A stretch of DNA of 64,000 bases from Bacteroidia bacterium. GTDB lineage: Bacteria > Bacteroidota > Bacteroidia > CAILMK01 > JBBDIG01. The notes beneath the pieces are model-generated. The model made no database searches. It was not told where the DNA came from and was given only the letters and a program-made list of their open reading frames with translations. The position numbers and the translations under genes are program-made. The stretch is from positions 62,001 to 126,000 of the forward strand of contig JBBDIG010000014.1 of NCBI GenBank assembly GCA_040880525.1, in the 5' to 3' direction. This document shows, in pieces, positions 35,272 through 44,579 of this stretch (positions within the stretch are counted from its first letter, which is position 1; every line of letters begins with the position of its first letter).

Positions 35272-37689
35272 GTGGTCAGGAAGAAGAGCAAACGGAAACC
35301 GCCTACAAAAACTGCCTCAAAGGTTGCACCTCTTAGTATAAAAGCTACGGTCCCTCGCGGGATGCGAATAGCTAAGTATGCTGCGCTGGTAATGGTATTG
35401 TTGTTCGGCACCGTCCTTAGTATGAAGAGTCTTCAGGAGCCTGATCTCTGGTGGCAGTTGCTCACGGGACAATATATTTTACAGGAAGGAGCAATTCCGA
35501 GGGTTGATATTTTCTCCTACACTTTTGCAGGTACCGACTGGCTCAACGTAAAATGGGGTTATGAAGTGCTGATGGCTTTGGCAGCTAAGGCGGGCGGCCC
35601 GGAGTTGATCCTGTTTCTGCAAATTGTGATCACGCTTTTGTTGCTTCTCTCGCTTTACCGGGTCTTCAGAATTTTTCACAGCGGGCTATTCGGAAACAAC
35701 CGGCAGGGACCCACTGCTGGATTTGTGATCGTTGCCATACTTTCTCTCGCTGCTTTTGAATTCCGGATGACGGGCCGCCCCGAAGCCGTAAGCCATTTAA
35801 TGGTTGGAGTTTTCCTCTGGCTGCTAATGCGATGGCGGCAGCAACCCGGCTTATGGATTTACCTGCTGGTTCCATTGCAAATGTTCTGGGCCAACCTGCA
35901 TGAGGCCTATGGAACCGGACTCGTGATGACTCTGGGGTTTCCTGCAGCCTGCTGGGCCGAATATCTCTGGGGGAACCGTTTCGGACTAAAAACGCCAAAA
36001 CCGCTGCATCTCACCATCGCTGCGGCTTTGTCCATTCCCGCTGTGGCCATACATCCCTTTGGCTGGGAACTCATTATTCATCCTCTCAATATCTTTTTTC
36101 AGTTGCAGGAGAATAAATTCACCGCAGAACTGGAATCGGTATTTTCTCCTAATTACTGGGAATTTCAGGCTTACATCAATATTCTGTTTTTTGTAATTAG
36201 CATTGCGGGGTATTTCCTTTTAAAAAATAAAATCGGGAAGGATCTTTTAAATATTCCCTTTCAGCGTTTCGGGCTGGGATACCTGTTGTTTCTTTTTCTG
36301 TTTTTTTACCTGAGCCTGTCCGCTTACCGCAATATTCCTTTCTTCATTATTATTTCGTTCCCGGCTGTAGCTGTTGCCGTAGATGGCCTAGCGGAGCGCT
36401 TGCTGAGTTCAAAGAGATCTCTCGCAGCCAATTTTCTGGTGCTGCGACAGGTGGCATTTATCTTTTTGTTCCTGATGCTGGCTGTTGGGTACGTTATGGT
36501 GGTAACCGGCAATTACTACAAATGGACCGGAAGCAATGACCGCTACGGATTGCAAACAGATGCAGTAAATGCACCGCTGGGTGCTGTAGAGTTTATCAAG
36601 GAACATGGCCTGGCCGGGGAACGCAGTTTTACTGATTATATCATTTCGTCCTATCCGCTTTGGGCTTTGCATCCGGAGTACAAAACATATATTGATTTGC
36701 GTGACCTGGATATTTTCCCTGCCGGATTTTTCCAGCGCTTTCTGCGGATCGCCACGCAGCCGGAAGGAAATTTTGAGCAGGCTGACAGCACCTGGCAGTT
36801 CGGCTACGTATTGCTTTACAGAAATCAATTTATGCCGCTGCATGGCTACCTCATTTCCTCAGAGCAATATGAAATGGTATATGCTGATCCGGTAGCCGTT
36901 TTATATGTAAACAAAAGCCACCATCCTGATCTGGCAGAGAAGTTCGGATTTGATGGCGGCAGCAATGATATTTTCAGCAACCCCCAAAATCCTGAAGTAT
37001 CGGTTCCGGCATTGGTCATTTCGCGTTTATTCTGGCCGGCCTTTCAGGAACAGTATTACCCGAATCTGAATACAGACCTTGAGGCTTCGGGATTTTACTT
37101 CCGGACCGGCTACAGGGAATTGGCCTGGAACAGAGCTGTGGCAGCTTCAAATAGCAATATAAGGCAGTGGGAAGCCTACCTGCAACTGGGGAATCTCACA
37201 TTCCAGGTGGCACAGCAACAAAGTGATGAAACCGAAATGAAACGAATGCTCCAGGAAGCGAGCAGTTATTTCAAACAATCCATAAATATAAAGGAGAATG
37301 CCGGAGCCTTTTTAGGATTGGGCCTGGTAAACATCCTTTATAACAATGTGCGGGAAGCAGAGAAACAATTGCAGAACTGCATAGATACCGATCGTAGCAA
37401 CAGCGAATGTTATACCTATATGGCAGAGGTCGAGTTCATGTATTCACAACAGAACCCAACCGAATCGGGCTATCATTTAAGGGAGCAGCGTAAGTACATA
37501 GAAAAGGCGATGGATCTGAATCCTGACAGTCCCTTTTTGCTGTTGCAAATGGGAATAAGCCATTACAGGTTCAACGAGTGCGAAGAAGCGATGGAATATC
37601 TGGACCGGGTGCGAAATTTCCCTGGCTTTTCTGCACAGGAACAAAGGATGTTGCAAGACTGCCTCCGGGCGTGCGGAGGTGTTTTATAA
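35272..37689 (+). CDS. Polytopic membrane protein with C-terminal TPR region
   Basis: 805 residues from GTG 35272. A basic N-terminus (MVRKKSKRKPPTKTASKVAP) precedes about eleven hydrophobic helices (about 30-410). The first outer loop holds LQEPDLWWQLLTGQYILQEG and SYTFAGTDWLNVKWGYEVLM, with a D-x-W-W acidic/aromatic motif also seen in several GT-C-like membrane proteins of Bacteroidota. A soluble region follows (about 430-615, with YKTYIDLRDLDIFPAGFFQR), then TPR-like helices (about 620-800, LGLGLVNILYNNVREAEKQL and LLLQMGISHYRFNECEEAME). It could be a glycosyltransferase-like enzyme with a TPR docking platform; the function is unknown to me. Confidence 0.65.
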   Translation: MVRKKSKRKPPTKTASKVAPLSIKATVPRGMRIAKYAALVMVLLFGTVLSMKSLQEPDLWWQLLTGQYILQEGAIPRVDIFSYTFAGTDWLNVKWGYEVLMALAAKAGGPELILFLQIVITLLLLLSLYRVFRIFHSGLFGNNRQGPTAGFVIVAILSLAAFEFRMTGRPEAVSHLMVGVFLWLLMRWRQQPGLWIYLLVPLQMFWANLHEAYGTGLVMTLGFPAACWAEYLWGNRFGLKTPKPLHLTIAAALSIPAVAIHPFGWELIIHPLNIFFQLQENKFTAELESVFSPNYWEFQAYINILFFVISIAGYFLLKNKIGKDLLNIPFQRFGLGYLLFLFLFFYLSLSAYRNIPFFIIISFPAVAVAVDGLAERLLSSKRSLAANFLVLRQVAFIFLFLMLAVGYVMVVTGNYYKWTGSNDRYGLQTDAVNAPLGAVEFIKEHGLAGERSFTDYIISSYPLWALHPEYKTYIDLRDLDIFPAGFFQRFLRIATQPEGNFEQADSTWQFGYVLLYRNQFMPLHGYLISSEQYEMVYADPVAVLYVNKSHHPDLAEKFGFDGGSNDIFSNPQNPEVSVPALVISRLFWPAFQEQYYPNLNTDLEASGFYFRTGYRELAWNRAVAASNSNIRQWEAYLQLGNLTFQVAQQQSDETEMKRMLQEASSYFKQSINIKENAGAFLGLGLVNILYNNVREAEKQLQNCIDTDRSNSECYTYMAEVEFMYSQQNPTESGYHLREQRKYIEKAMDLNPDSPFLLLQMGISHYRFNECEEAMEYLDRVRNFPGFSAQEQRMLQDCLRACGGVL

Positions 37690-37907
37690 AAATTATTAAT
37701 AGCGAAAATTTCAAAATTTTTCAGAGAAAATGAATTCATTTAAAATTCAAAAATAGTTATGAACAACTATTTGTAAATTAATTCTAACCAAATGCCATTC
37801 TTTACAGAATTTAGCCGCGAAAACAATATTCTGCGGCACTCTTATTTAGAACCAGTCTAAATTGGCGCGGTAACCTTCGATAGCCAATGCTAACTCAAAT
37901 TATCGTC
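37690..37907. other. Upstream region of the act operon with a palindrome
   Basis: No gene. An 8+8 inverted repeat AAATAGTT (37751-37758) and AACTATTT (37765-37772) lies about 140 bp before the act promoter element. Its half-site ATAGTT is the same as in the marR operator but the spacing differs (6 against 9 bp), so a shared regulator is only a possibility. Confidence 0.4.
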
Positions 37908-37915
37908 TAAATTTG
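37908..37915 (+). promoter_or_regulatory. Bacteroidota -7 element (TAAATTTG) of the act operon
   Basis: Exact TAnnTTTG match, 45 bp before the actA ATG at 37961. It overlaps the TTG that opens the longest frame and therefore decides the start. Confidence 0.65.
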
Positions 37916-37960
37916 CGCCCGAAAATACAGCACTTAATTACACCAAGTCCACTCATATTT

Positions 37961-39280
37961 ATGCTTGCACGAACCACCAAGCTATCCCTGATCTTTCTGT
38001 TGTTTGCGGGTAGCCTCCTTGCTCAGGAACCGCAGATCACGGGTGATAATCAGGAAGCAACGGCAATCACTGAATCCAATGTGGAATCTTCTCAGGCTGA
38101 TGCTGCCACCGGACAGATAGACGGCCAGCTTTTATTTAAGAAAAACTGCACACAGTGCCATAAACTGGGAAGCGCCCTGATTGGCCCCGACTTACTTGGG
38201 ATCAGGGAACGAAAGTCAGAAGAATGGCTGATACGATTCATTCAGAATTCCCAGGCCGTCATTGAATCCGGAGATGAATATGCAGTGGCGCTTTTTGAGC
38301 AGTACAATAACGTGATCATGCCTCCGCAGCCTCTCAATGAGGATGAAGTGGCGGCAGTGCTGGATTATATTGATGAGGAAGAAAAGAAACTGGCAGAAGG
38401 AGTTCCGGGAACACCCGGAGGAAGTGGGGGACCGGGCTTTGACCCAACTGCCGGAGCCGAAGGTTTATTCGGTCTCTCTTATGAGCAAACAATGGGCTTG
38501 CTCGCGGTAGTATTGCTTATTCTTTTGGCCATTTGCTTTACGCTGGTACGGATTCATCAACAGGTCAGTGATTTAGTTTGGGCTAAGGACCATCCGGGAG
38601 AAATTAAGCCTGAAAAGGAAATTCGGGAAGGCCGCATCAAATATTTTGTACGGGAATTTCAGGAAAGAGTCAATCCTACTTTCGCAGTGATATCAGTGAT
38701 CGGGATATTCGTGGTAGGCGGTGCGGCTTTTACATGGGTTCAGGCGCAATGGCTTGGGTCTCAATACAAATATTCTCCCACGCAGCCCATAGCATTTTCA
38801 CATAAGCTGCACGCAGGCCAAATGAATATTGATTGCCAATATTGCCATAGCAGTGCCTCCATTTCAAAAAATGCCGGCATTCCTTCAGTGGAAACCTGCA
38901 TGAACTGCCACAGCTACGTGCAAGGCGGATTGCAGACTGAAAATCCTGAAATCAAAAAACTCATACAGCATTGGCAGGATTCCGTACCGATTGAATGGGT
39001 CCGGATCCACAACGTTCCGGATCTGGCCTATTTTAATCATTCGCAGCACGTTACAGTAGGCGGACTGGATTGTGTGAAATGCCACGGCCAGATCGTACAC
39101 ATGGATGAAGTAATACAAAACACTACGCTGGAAATGGGTTGGTGCATTAACTGCCACAGAGAAACAGCCGTAGACAGCACGAATCAATATTATGCGGAGA
39201 CATTTAAATTTATGGATCAGCATAAGCAATTTACCATAGCGCAATTGGGTGGCCTGGAATGTTCCAAATGTCACTATTGA
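37961..39280 (+). CDS. actA: Alternative complex III subunit ActA, multiheme cytochrome c with an extra N-terminal heme domain
   Basis: 439 residues from ATG 37961, with a signal peptide ending LLFAGSLLAQ. A mono-heme cytochrome c domain (CTQCH at 63-67, distal Met in NVIMPPQPL) comes first, then two membrane helices (about 180-205 and 240-265), then the periplasmic ActA pentaheme part with CQYCH (292), CMNCH (313), CVKCH, CINCH and CSKCH; the last lies three residues from the C-terminus. Six heme c sites in total, against five in the original Rhodothermus-type ActA. It accepts electrons within the quinol-oxidising ACIII complex and passes them toward a terminal oxidase. First gene of actABCDEF. 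Confidence 0.92.
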   Translation: MLARTTKLSLIFLLFAGSLLAQEPQITGDNQEATAITESNVESSQADAATGQIDGQLLFKKNCTQCHKLGSALIGPDLLGIRERKSEEWLIRFIQNSQAVIESGDEYAVALFEQYNNVIMPPQPLNEDEVAAVLDYIDEEEKKLAEGVPGTPGGSGGPGFDPTAGAEGLFGLSYEQTMGLLAVVLLILLAICFTLVRIHQQVSDLVWAKDHPGEIKPEKEIREGRIKYFVREFQERVNPTFAVISVIGIFVVGGAAFTWVQAQWLGSQYKYSPTQPIAFSHKLHAGQMNIDCQYCHSSASISKNAGIPSVETCMNCHSYVQGGLQTENPEIKKLIQHWQDSVPIEWVRIHNVPDLAYFNHSQHVTVGGLDCVKCHGQIVHMDEVIQNTTLEMGWCINCHRETAVDSTNQYYAETFKFMDQHKQFTIAQLGGLECSKCHY

Positions 39281-39313
39281 TCAATTCCTTTATTTGAATT
39301 ACCTATAGCCGTA

Positions 39314-42300
39314 ATGGACAACAACAATAAGCAGTACTGGAAAGGGTTTGACGAATTTTATCAGGAGAATAAATTTGAGGCAAAGAAGCATGATGAATTT
39401 GCCGAAAAGCTTCCTGTCAGGCCGGAAGACTTTAATCTGCAATCAAGCAGGCGTGATTTTCTGAAATTTTTCGGATTTAGTCTTTCCGCAGCGGCATTAA
39501 CTGCTGCCTGCACAAAGACTCCCGTCAAAAAGGCTATTCCTTATGTTATTAAGCCTGTTGACATCGAGCCGGGGATGCCCAATTATTATGCTTCTACCTG
39601 CCATGCCTGCAGCGCTGGATGTTCAATCCTGGTCAAAACCCGCGAAGGGCGTCCTATTAAAATAGAACCTAATCCGGAATCGGAACGGACTGGCTCCGGC
39701 ACCTGCGCTTTAGGGCAGGGAACAGTACTCAACCTGTATGATGCAGGCCGTCTGACAGGTCCTGTGGCCAATGGCGCAGACACGACCTGGGAAGATATTG
39801 ACCCACGCGTGGTAGCTGACCTTCAAAAGGCCTCATCAAGAGGCAAAGTGGTGCTGCTCTCGCAAACCGTAACCAGTCCCACAACGCAAAAAATAATTAA
39901 CAGCTTCGTGGAAGCGGTGCCTAATGCCGAGCACAGAAATTACGACCACGTTTCAGCCTATGGCCTTCTTAAAGCTCATCAGGATGCATTTGGGAAATTC
40001 GCTTTGCCGCGCTATCGTTTTAACCGGGCCAAAACCATTGTCAGTTTTAATGCTGATTTTCTGGGTACCTGGATCTCGCCCGTAGAGTATACTAAAGGAT
40101 ATTCTGAAGCCCGTGCAGTAGATGAGAAAAAACGCATGGCATATCACATCCAGTTTGAAAGCAATCTTTCACTTTCCGGAAGTAATGCGGATTTGCGAAT
40201 GCCTATGCGTCCTTCGCAGGAAGGCGCTGCTGTTCTTTCATTGCTCAATAAAATAGGCGGGGGCAGCACCTACGGCTCAGGTGATTTTGAATTACCCGGA
40301 AATGCAATCGCCTCGGCCGCCAATGCTTTAAAGGCTACAGCCGGGGAATCCATCGTAATATCAGGATCGAATGATCCCGGAATTCAGGCGATGGTGCTGG
40401 AAATAAACAGGAGGCTGGGCAACTATGGCAATACGCTGGACATGGATAATCCATCATACCAGAAGCAGGGAAATGATGAAGACATGATCCGCCTGGTGCG
40501 AGAAATGAATGCAGGACAAGTGGCCGCGATCATTTTCTACGGCAGCAACCCGGCATATTCATACCCTCAGGCAACAAAATTTAAAGAAGCTCTTGCCAAG
40601 GTGCCTGTGCGTGTGAGTTTTGCTGACAAAATGGACGAGACAGCCAAGCTTTGCACATACGTTTGCCCGGACGATAATTACCTGGAGAAATGGAATGACA
40701 GTGAGCCTGTAAGAGGCATGTATACCATGACGCAGCCTACCATCACCCGCATCTTCAATACACGCGCTGCCCAAGAAACATTATTAACCTGGATGGGCAA
40801 CCGGCAGGAATACCATGACGTACTGAAAGCGAATTGGCAACAAAATATATATACAGGAACCGGGGGTGAGGATTTCGAAAGTTTTTGGCGCAAGGTGATC
40901 CACGATGGCGTATACCAAAGTGAACGCAGCCTGCACGACAGGGCAATTTCCACATCAGGACTGGTTGGCTCACTCGCTGCCTTTGCAACAGCCGCGATGA
41001 GCGCTGTAACGGATACAGCCGGTGCGGCCATGAATGCCATTTCAGATACAACCGGTATGTCTGCTGCGCTGCCTGGCATGGCGGCAATTTCTGATACCTC
41101 TGCCACTGCGACTCAGCAAGGCGAGACCACAACCGTTGAGGATACGGCTCAAAGTATTAATACAAGAGATCTTTCTTCAGTAGCAGCAATGGCAGAGAAA
41201 GACCGCCAGGCTGCGGAAGGACAAATGGAATTATTTCTTTACCAGACAGTAGCTCTTCAGGACGGAGAATCAGCAGGAAATCCCTGGCTTCAGGAGTTGC
41301 CTGACCCGATCAGCCGGATCTGCTGGGATAATTACGTTTGTGTTTCTAAAAGAAATGCGGATGAAAAAGGATGGAGCGATGGCAAAGTGATAAAGGTTTC
41401 TGTAGGAGACCGCAGCGTTAAATTGCCGGTATATATTCAGCCAGGCCAGCCTTATAACACCATCGCCATTGCAGTTGGATATGGCCATGATATGGCGGAA
41501 GCGTCAGGCAAGATCGCCAACTTTGTGGGTAAAAACGCTTTTCCACTGGCATCGCTGAAGAATGGAGCAGTATCCTTTCGGGGAATTGCTACAGTGGAAG
41601 ATACTCCTGATGTAATAAATCTGGCACAGACGCAGACTCACCATCATGTGGAGGGACGCGATCTTGTGAGAGAAACTTCCCTGGGAACGTATATGGCCGA
41701 TCCTTCTTCTATCAAGAAGCAGGACGTACACATGGTTTCACTCTATGATCCGTACAAATTTCCCGGCCATCACTGGGGCATTGCCATTGACCTCAACGCA
41801 TGCACCGGTTGTGGTTCCTGCGTGGTGGCCTGCACTGCAGAGAACAATGTTCCCGTTGTGGGCAAGGCTGAGGTTCTGATGCGCAGGGAAATGCACTGGA
41901 TCAGGATTGACCGCTATTTCAGCATAGAGGAAGATGGAAAGTATCTTAATAAGGAAGATGCGGTTAATGATATTGAGAACAGCGATAGCTTTGAGAACGT
42001 GAAGGTGAATTTTCAACCGCTCATGTGTCAGCATTGCGACAACGCTCCCTGCGAGAACGTTTGTCCGGTAGCGGCCATCAGCCACAGTTCAGAAGGTATC
42101 AATCAGCAGGTTTATAATCGCTGCGTAGGAACCCGCTATTGCCAGAACAACTGCCCTTATAAAGTAAGGAGATTCAACTGGTTCAGCTATTATGAGAATG
42201 AGGAATTCGACTATAACATGAATTCGGATCTTGGCCGCATGGTACTGAATCCGGATGTGGTAGTGCGGGCACGCGGGGTGATGGAAAAATGCTCAATGTG

Positions 42301-42556
42301 CGTTCAGCGCATTCAGTTCCATAAGCTGGAGGCAAAAAAGGAAAATCGTGGACTAAAAGATGGCGAAATTAAAATGGCCTGTCAGCAGGCCTGCCCCGCA
42401 AATGCAATTGTATTCGGAGACATGAACGATCCCGAAAGCAAAGTTTCTAAACTGATGAATCGCGACAGGGCGTATGGAATTCTTACGGAAATCCAGACAA
42501 AGCCCACGGTAAATTATATGGCAAAGATCCGGGTGGAAGAACCGGCCAAGGCATAA
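39314..42556 (+). CDS. actB: Alternative complex III subunit ActB (molybdopterin-oxidoreductase-like and Fe-S protein)
   Basis: 1080 residues. A twin-arginine signal (SSRRDFLKFFGFSLSAAALT) sends it to the periplasmic side. The first part (about 60-545 and 640-790) resembles a cofactor-less molybdopterin oxidoreductase; the last part (about 810-1060) is a ferredoxin-like domain with cysteine clusters CTGCGSCVVACTAENNVPVV, CQHCDNAPCENVCPVAAISH, CVGTRYCQNNCPY and CSMCVQRIQFHK plus CQQACP, fitting three 4Fe-4S and one 3Fe-4S centre. Residues about 545-630 are an Ala/Thr/Ser-rich low-complexity insert (AATAAMSAVTDTAGAAMNAI and so on) not expected in the core fold. Between actA and actC. Confidence 0.92.
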   Translation: MDNNNKQYWKGFDEFYQENKFEAKKHDEFAEKLPVRPEDFNLQSSRRDFLKFFGFSLSAAALTAACTKTPVKKAIPYVIKPVDIEPGMPNYYASTCHACSAGCSILVKTREGRPIKIEPNPESERTGSGTCALGQGTVLNLYDAGRLTGPVANGADTTWEDIDPRVVADLQKASSRGKVVLLSQTVTSPTTQKIINSFVEAVPNAEHRNYDHVSAYGLLKAHQDAFGKFALPRYRFNRAKTIVSFNADFLGTWISPVEYTKGYSEARAVDEKKRMAYHIQFESNLSLSGSNADLRMPMRPSQEGAAVLSLLNKIGGGSTYGSGDFELPGNAIASAANALKATAGESIVISGSNDPGIQAMVLEINRRLGNYGNTLDMDNPSYQKQGNDEDMIRLVREMNAGQVAAIIFYGSNPAYSYPQATKFKEALAKVPVRVSFADKMDETAKLCTYVCPDDNYLEKWNDSEPVRGMYTMTQPTITRIFNTRAAQETLLTWMGNRQEYHDVLKANWQQNIYTGTGGEDFESFWRKVIHDGVYQSERSLHDRAISTSGLVGSLAAFATAAMSAVTDTAGAAMNAISDTTGMSAALPGMAAISDTSATATQQGETTTVEDTAQSINTRDLSSVAAMAEKDRQAAEGQMELFLYQTVALQDGESAGNPWLQELPDPISRICWDNYVCVSKRNADEKGWSDGKVIKVSVGDRSVKLPVYIQPGQPYNTIAIAVGYGHDMAEASGKIANFVGKNAFPLASLKNGAVSFRGIATVEDTPDVINLAQTQTHHHVEGRDLVRETSLGTYMADPSSIKKQDVHMVSLYDPYKFPGHHWGIAIDLNACTGCGSCVVACTAENNVPVVGKAEVLMRREMHWIRIDRYFSIEEDGKYLNKEDAVNDIENSDSFENVKVNFQPLMCQHCDNAPCENVCPVAAISHSSEGINQQVYNRCVGTRYCQNNCPYKVRRFNWFSYYENEEFDYNMNSDLGRMVLNPDVVVRARGVMEKCSMCVQRIQFHKLEAKKENRGLKDGEIKMACQQACPANAIVFGDMNDPESKVSKLMNRDRAYGILTEIQTKPTVNYMAKIRVEEPAKA

Positions 42557-42596
42557 TTAATATTAGGAAGAAGAAATTAAAAAATAAAGAGCAAAG

Positions 42597-44006
42597 ATGT
42601 ACGAATCGCCCTTACGAGAGCCGCTGATCGTTGGTCACAAAACCTACAAGGATATTTCGGATGATATCTGCCGGGCAGTTGAAGGCAGGCCGACTCCGCT
42701 TTGGTTCGCAGGTTTTGGCTTTTCAACGCTGGTGCTGGGATTGCTACTGGTTGCCGTTACTTACACTTTCGTGGTAGGGATTGGCGCCTGGGGTCTCAAT
42801 AAAACCGTTGGCTGGGCTTTCGATATTACAAACTTTGTATTCTGGGTGGGTATCGGCCACGCAGGTACACTCATTTCCGCCATCCTTTTGCTCTTCCGGC
42901 AGCACTGGAGAACCTCCATCAACCGGTCGGCTGAGGCGATGACCATCTTTGCCGTTATGTGTGCAGGATTGTTTCCCCTCATCCACATGGGCCGGCCCTG
43001 GGTTGGATTTTGGGTGCTTCCTGTACCAAATGATCTGGGTCCGCTTTGGGTAAACTTTAATTCCCCGCTTCTATGGGATGTATTTGCAATCAGCACGTAT
43101 CTCACGGTTTCACTCGTGTTCTGGTACATGGGGCTTATTCCGGATCTTGCAACTTTAAGAGACAGGGCGACTAAGACAGTACCCCGCTTTATTTACAATT
43201 TGTTCTGCTTTGGCTGGACAGGTTCGGCTAAGGTGTGGCAACGATTTGAACTGATCAGTTTAATTCTGGCCGGCCTGGCAACTCCTCTGGTACTTTCCGT
43301 ACATACGATTGTAAGTTTTGACTTTGCCACATCCGTAATTCCGGGATGGCATACCACGATATTTCCGCCCTATTTTGTAGCAGGTGCGATCTTCTCCGGG
43401 TTTGCGATGGTGCATACGTTGCTGATCGTAGTAAGAAAAGTTCTGAAACTGGAAGCCTATATTACCATCGGACATCTTGAAGCAATGGCCAAGGTGATCA
43501 TTCTCACCGGATCTATGGTGGGCATCGCTTACGCCACTGAGCTTTTCATCGCCTGGTATTCGGGCTATGAATATGAACAATTCGCTTTCATTAACAGGGT
43601 GATGGGTCCTTATTGGTGGGCATACTGGACGATGGTAAGTTGTAACGTGATTACCCCGCAGCTTTTCTGGTCAAAATACATACGAACCAATCCAACCGCT
43701 ATTTTCATCATCTCAATTTTTGTGAATATCGGGATGTGGTTCGAGCGTTTTGTGATTATTGTTATTTCACTGCACCGCGATTTTCTGCCTTCAAGCTGGG
43801 TAATGTATTCTCCCACAATTGTGGAAGTAGCGATATTAATCGGCTCATTTGGTCTTTTCTTCACGTTGTTCCTGCTTTTCGCCAAGTTCCTTCCGGTTAT
43901 TGCCATAGCGGAAATTAAGTCTATCCTGAAGATGGAACATGCTAAGAAAGCTGGTGCCGCCAAAGTGAAACAAGAGCCACCAATTTTGGCTACAGAAAAT
44001 GTATAA
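42597..44006 (+). CDS. actC: Alternative complex III subunit ActC (NrfD/PsrC-like quinol-binding membrane protein)
   Basis: 469 residues with ten membrane helices. The [20 protein letters not shown] start and the helices with [20 protein letters not shown] and [20 protein letters not shown] are typical of ActC; the NrfD-like fold binds menaquinol near the periplasmic side. ActC and ActF are the two large membrane halves of the complex. 40 bp after actB and 15 bp before actD. Confidence 0.95.
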   Translation: MYESPLREPLIVGHKTYKDISDDICRAVEGRPTPLWFAGFGFSTLVLGLLLVAVTYTFVVGIGAWGLNKTVGWAFDITNFVFWVGIGHAGTLISAILLLFRQHWRTSINRSAEAMTIFAVMCAGLFPLIHMGRPWVGFWVLPVPNDLGPLWVNFNSPLLWDVFAISTYLTVSLVFWYMGLIPDLATLRDRATKTVPRFIYNLFCFGWTGSAKVWQRFELISLILAGLATPLVLSVHTIVSFDFATSVIPGWHTTIFPPYFVAGAIFSGFAMVHTLLIVVRKVLKLEAYITIGHLEAMAKVIILTGSMVGIAYATELFIAWYSGYEYEQFAFINRVMGPYWWAYWTMVSCNVITPQLFWSKYIRTNPTAIFIISIFVNIGMWFERFVIIVISLHRDFLPSSWVMYSPTIVEVAILIGSFGLFFTLFLLFAKFLPVIAIAEIKSILKMEHAKKAGAAKVKQEPPILATENV

Positions 44007-44021
44007 GTTTAAAAAGAAGAA

Positions 44022-44579
44022 ATGGCTAATCAGAAAGTTGTAGTCGGCATTTTTGAGGATGAAGTTCCAATGATGGAAGCCATTAAAGTGGCTAAGCGAC
44101 ATAATATTGAAATCATGGATGCCTTTACTCCTTTCCCGGTTCACGGCCTGGATAAGGTAATGGAGCTTCGCCCTTCAAGGCTTGATATTGTGGCGTTCAT
44201 TTTTGGTACGCTGGGATTTCTTACGGCAGTGGGCCTCCAGGTATACACCATGGGAATTGACTGGCCCATGAATATTGGTGGTAAACCCCGTTTCCCTTTT
44301 CCATCCTTTATCCCGGTTACGTTTGAACTTACAGTCCTATTTGCATCGCTGGGAATGGTGGCTACCTATCTCATCGTGAGCCGGCTCCTTCCGGGTGTTG
44401 AGCCGAAACTATATGATCCCCGGCAAACAAGTGATCATTTCGTGGTGCTTTTCAGAGATGACAACATCAGCGAGGAGATCAAAAACATTTGCTTAGAAAA
44501 TGGCGCCATCGAAATAAGGACTGATGAATACCAGCAAACACTTTGGCCTTATCCCATTCCGATCAAAATGAAAAAATAA
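44022..44579 (+). CDS. actD: Alternative complex III subunit ActD (DUF3341)
   Basis: 185 residues. A cytoplasmic N-terminal DUF3341 domain (VVVGIFEDEVPMMEAIKVAK, then THNIEIMDAFTPFPVHGLDK-like HNIEIMDAFTPFPVHGLD) is followed by two membrane helices (about 55-75 and 98-120) and a small soluble C-terminus (SDHFVVLFRDDNIS). ActD stabilises the complex on the cytoplasmic face. Its stop codon overlaps the actE start by one base (TAATG), so translation is coupled. Confidence 0.94.
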   Translation: MANQKVVVGIFEDEVPMMEAIKVAKRHNIEIMDAFTPFPVHGLDKVMELRPSRLDIVAFIFGTLGFLTAVGLQVYTMGIDWPMNIGGKPRFPFPSFIPVTFELTVLFASLGMVATYLIVSRLLPGVEPKLYDPRQTSDHFVVLFRDDNISEEIKNICLENGAIEIRTDEYQQTLWPYPIPIKMKK

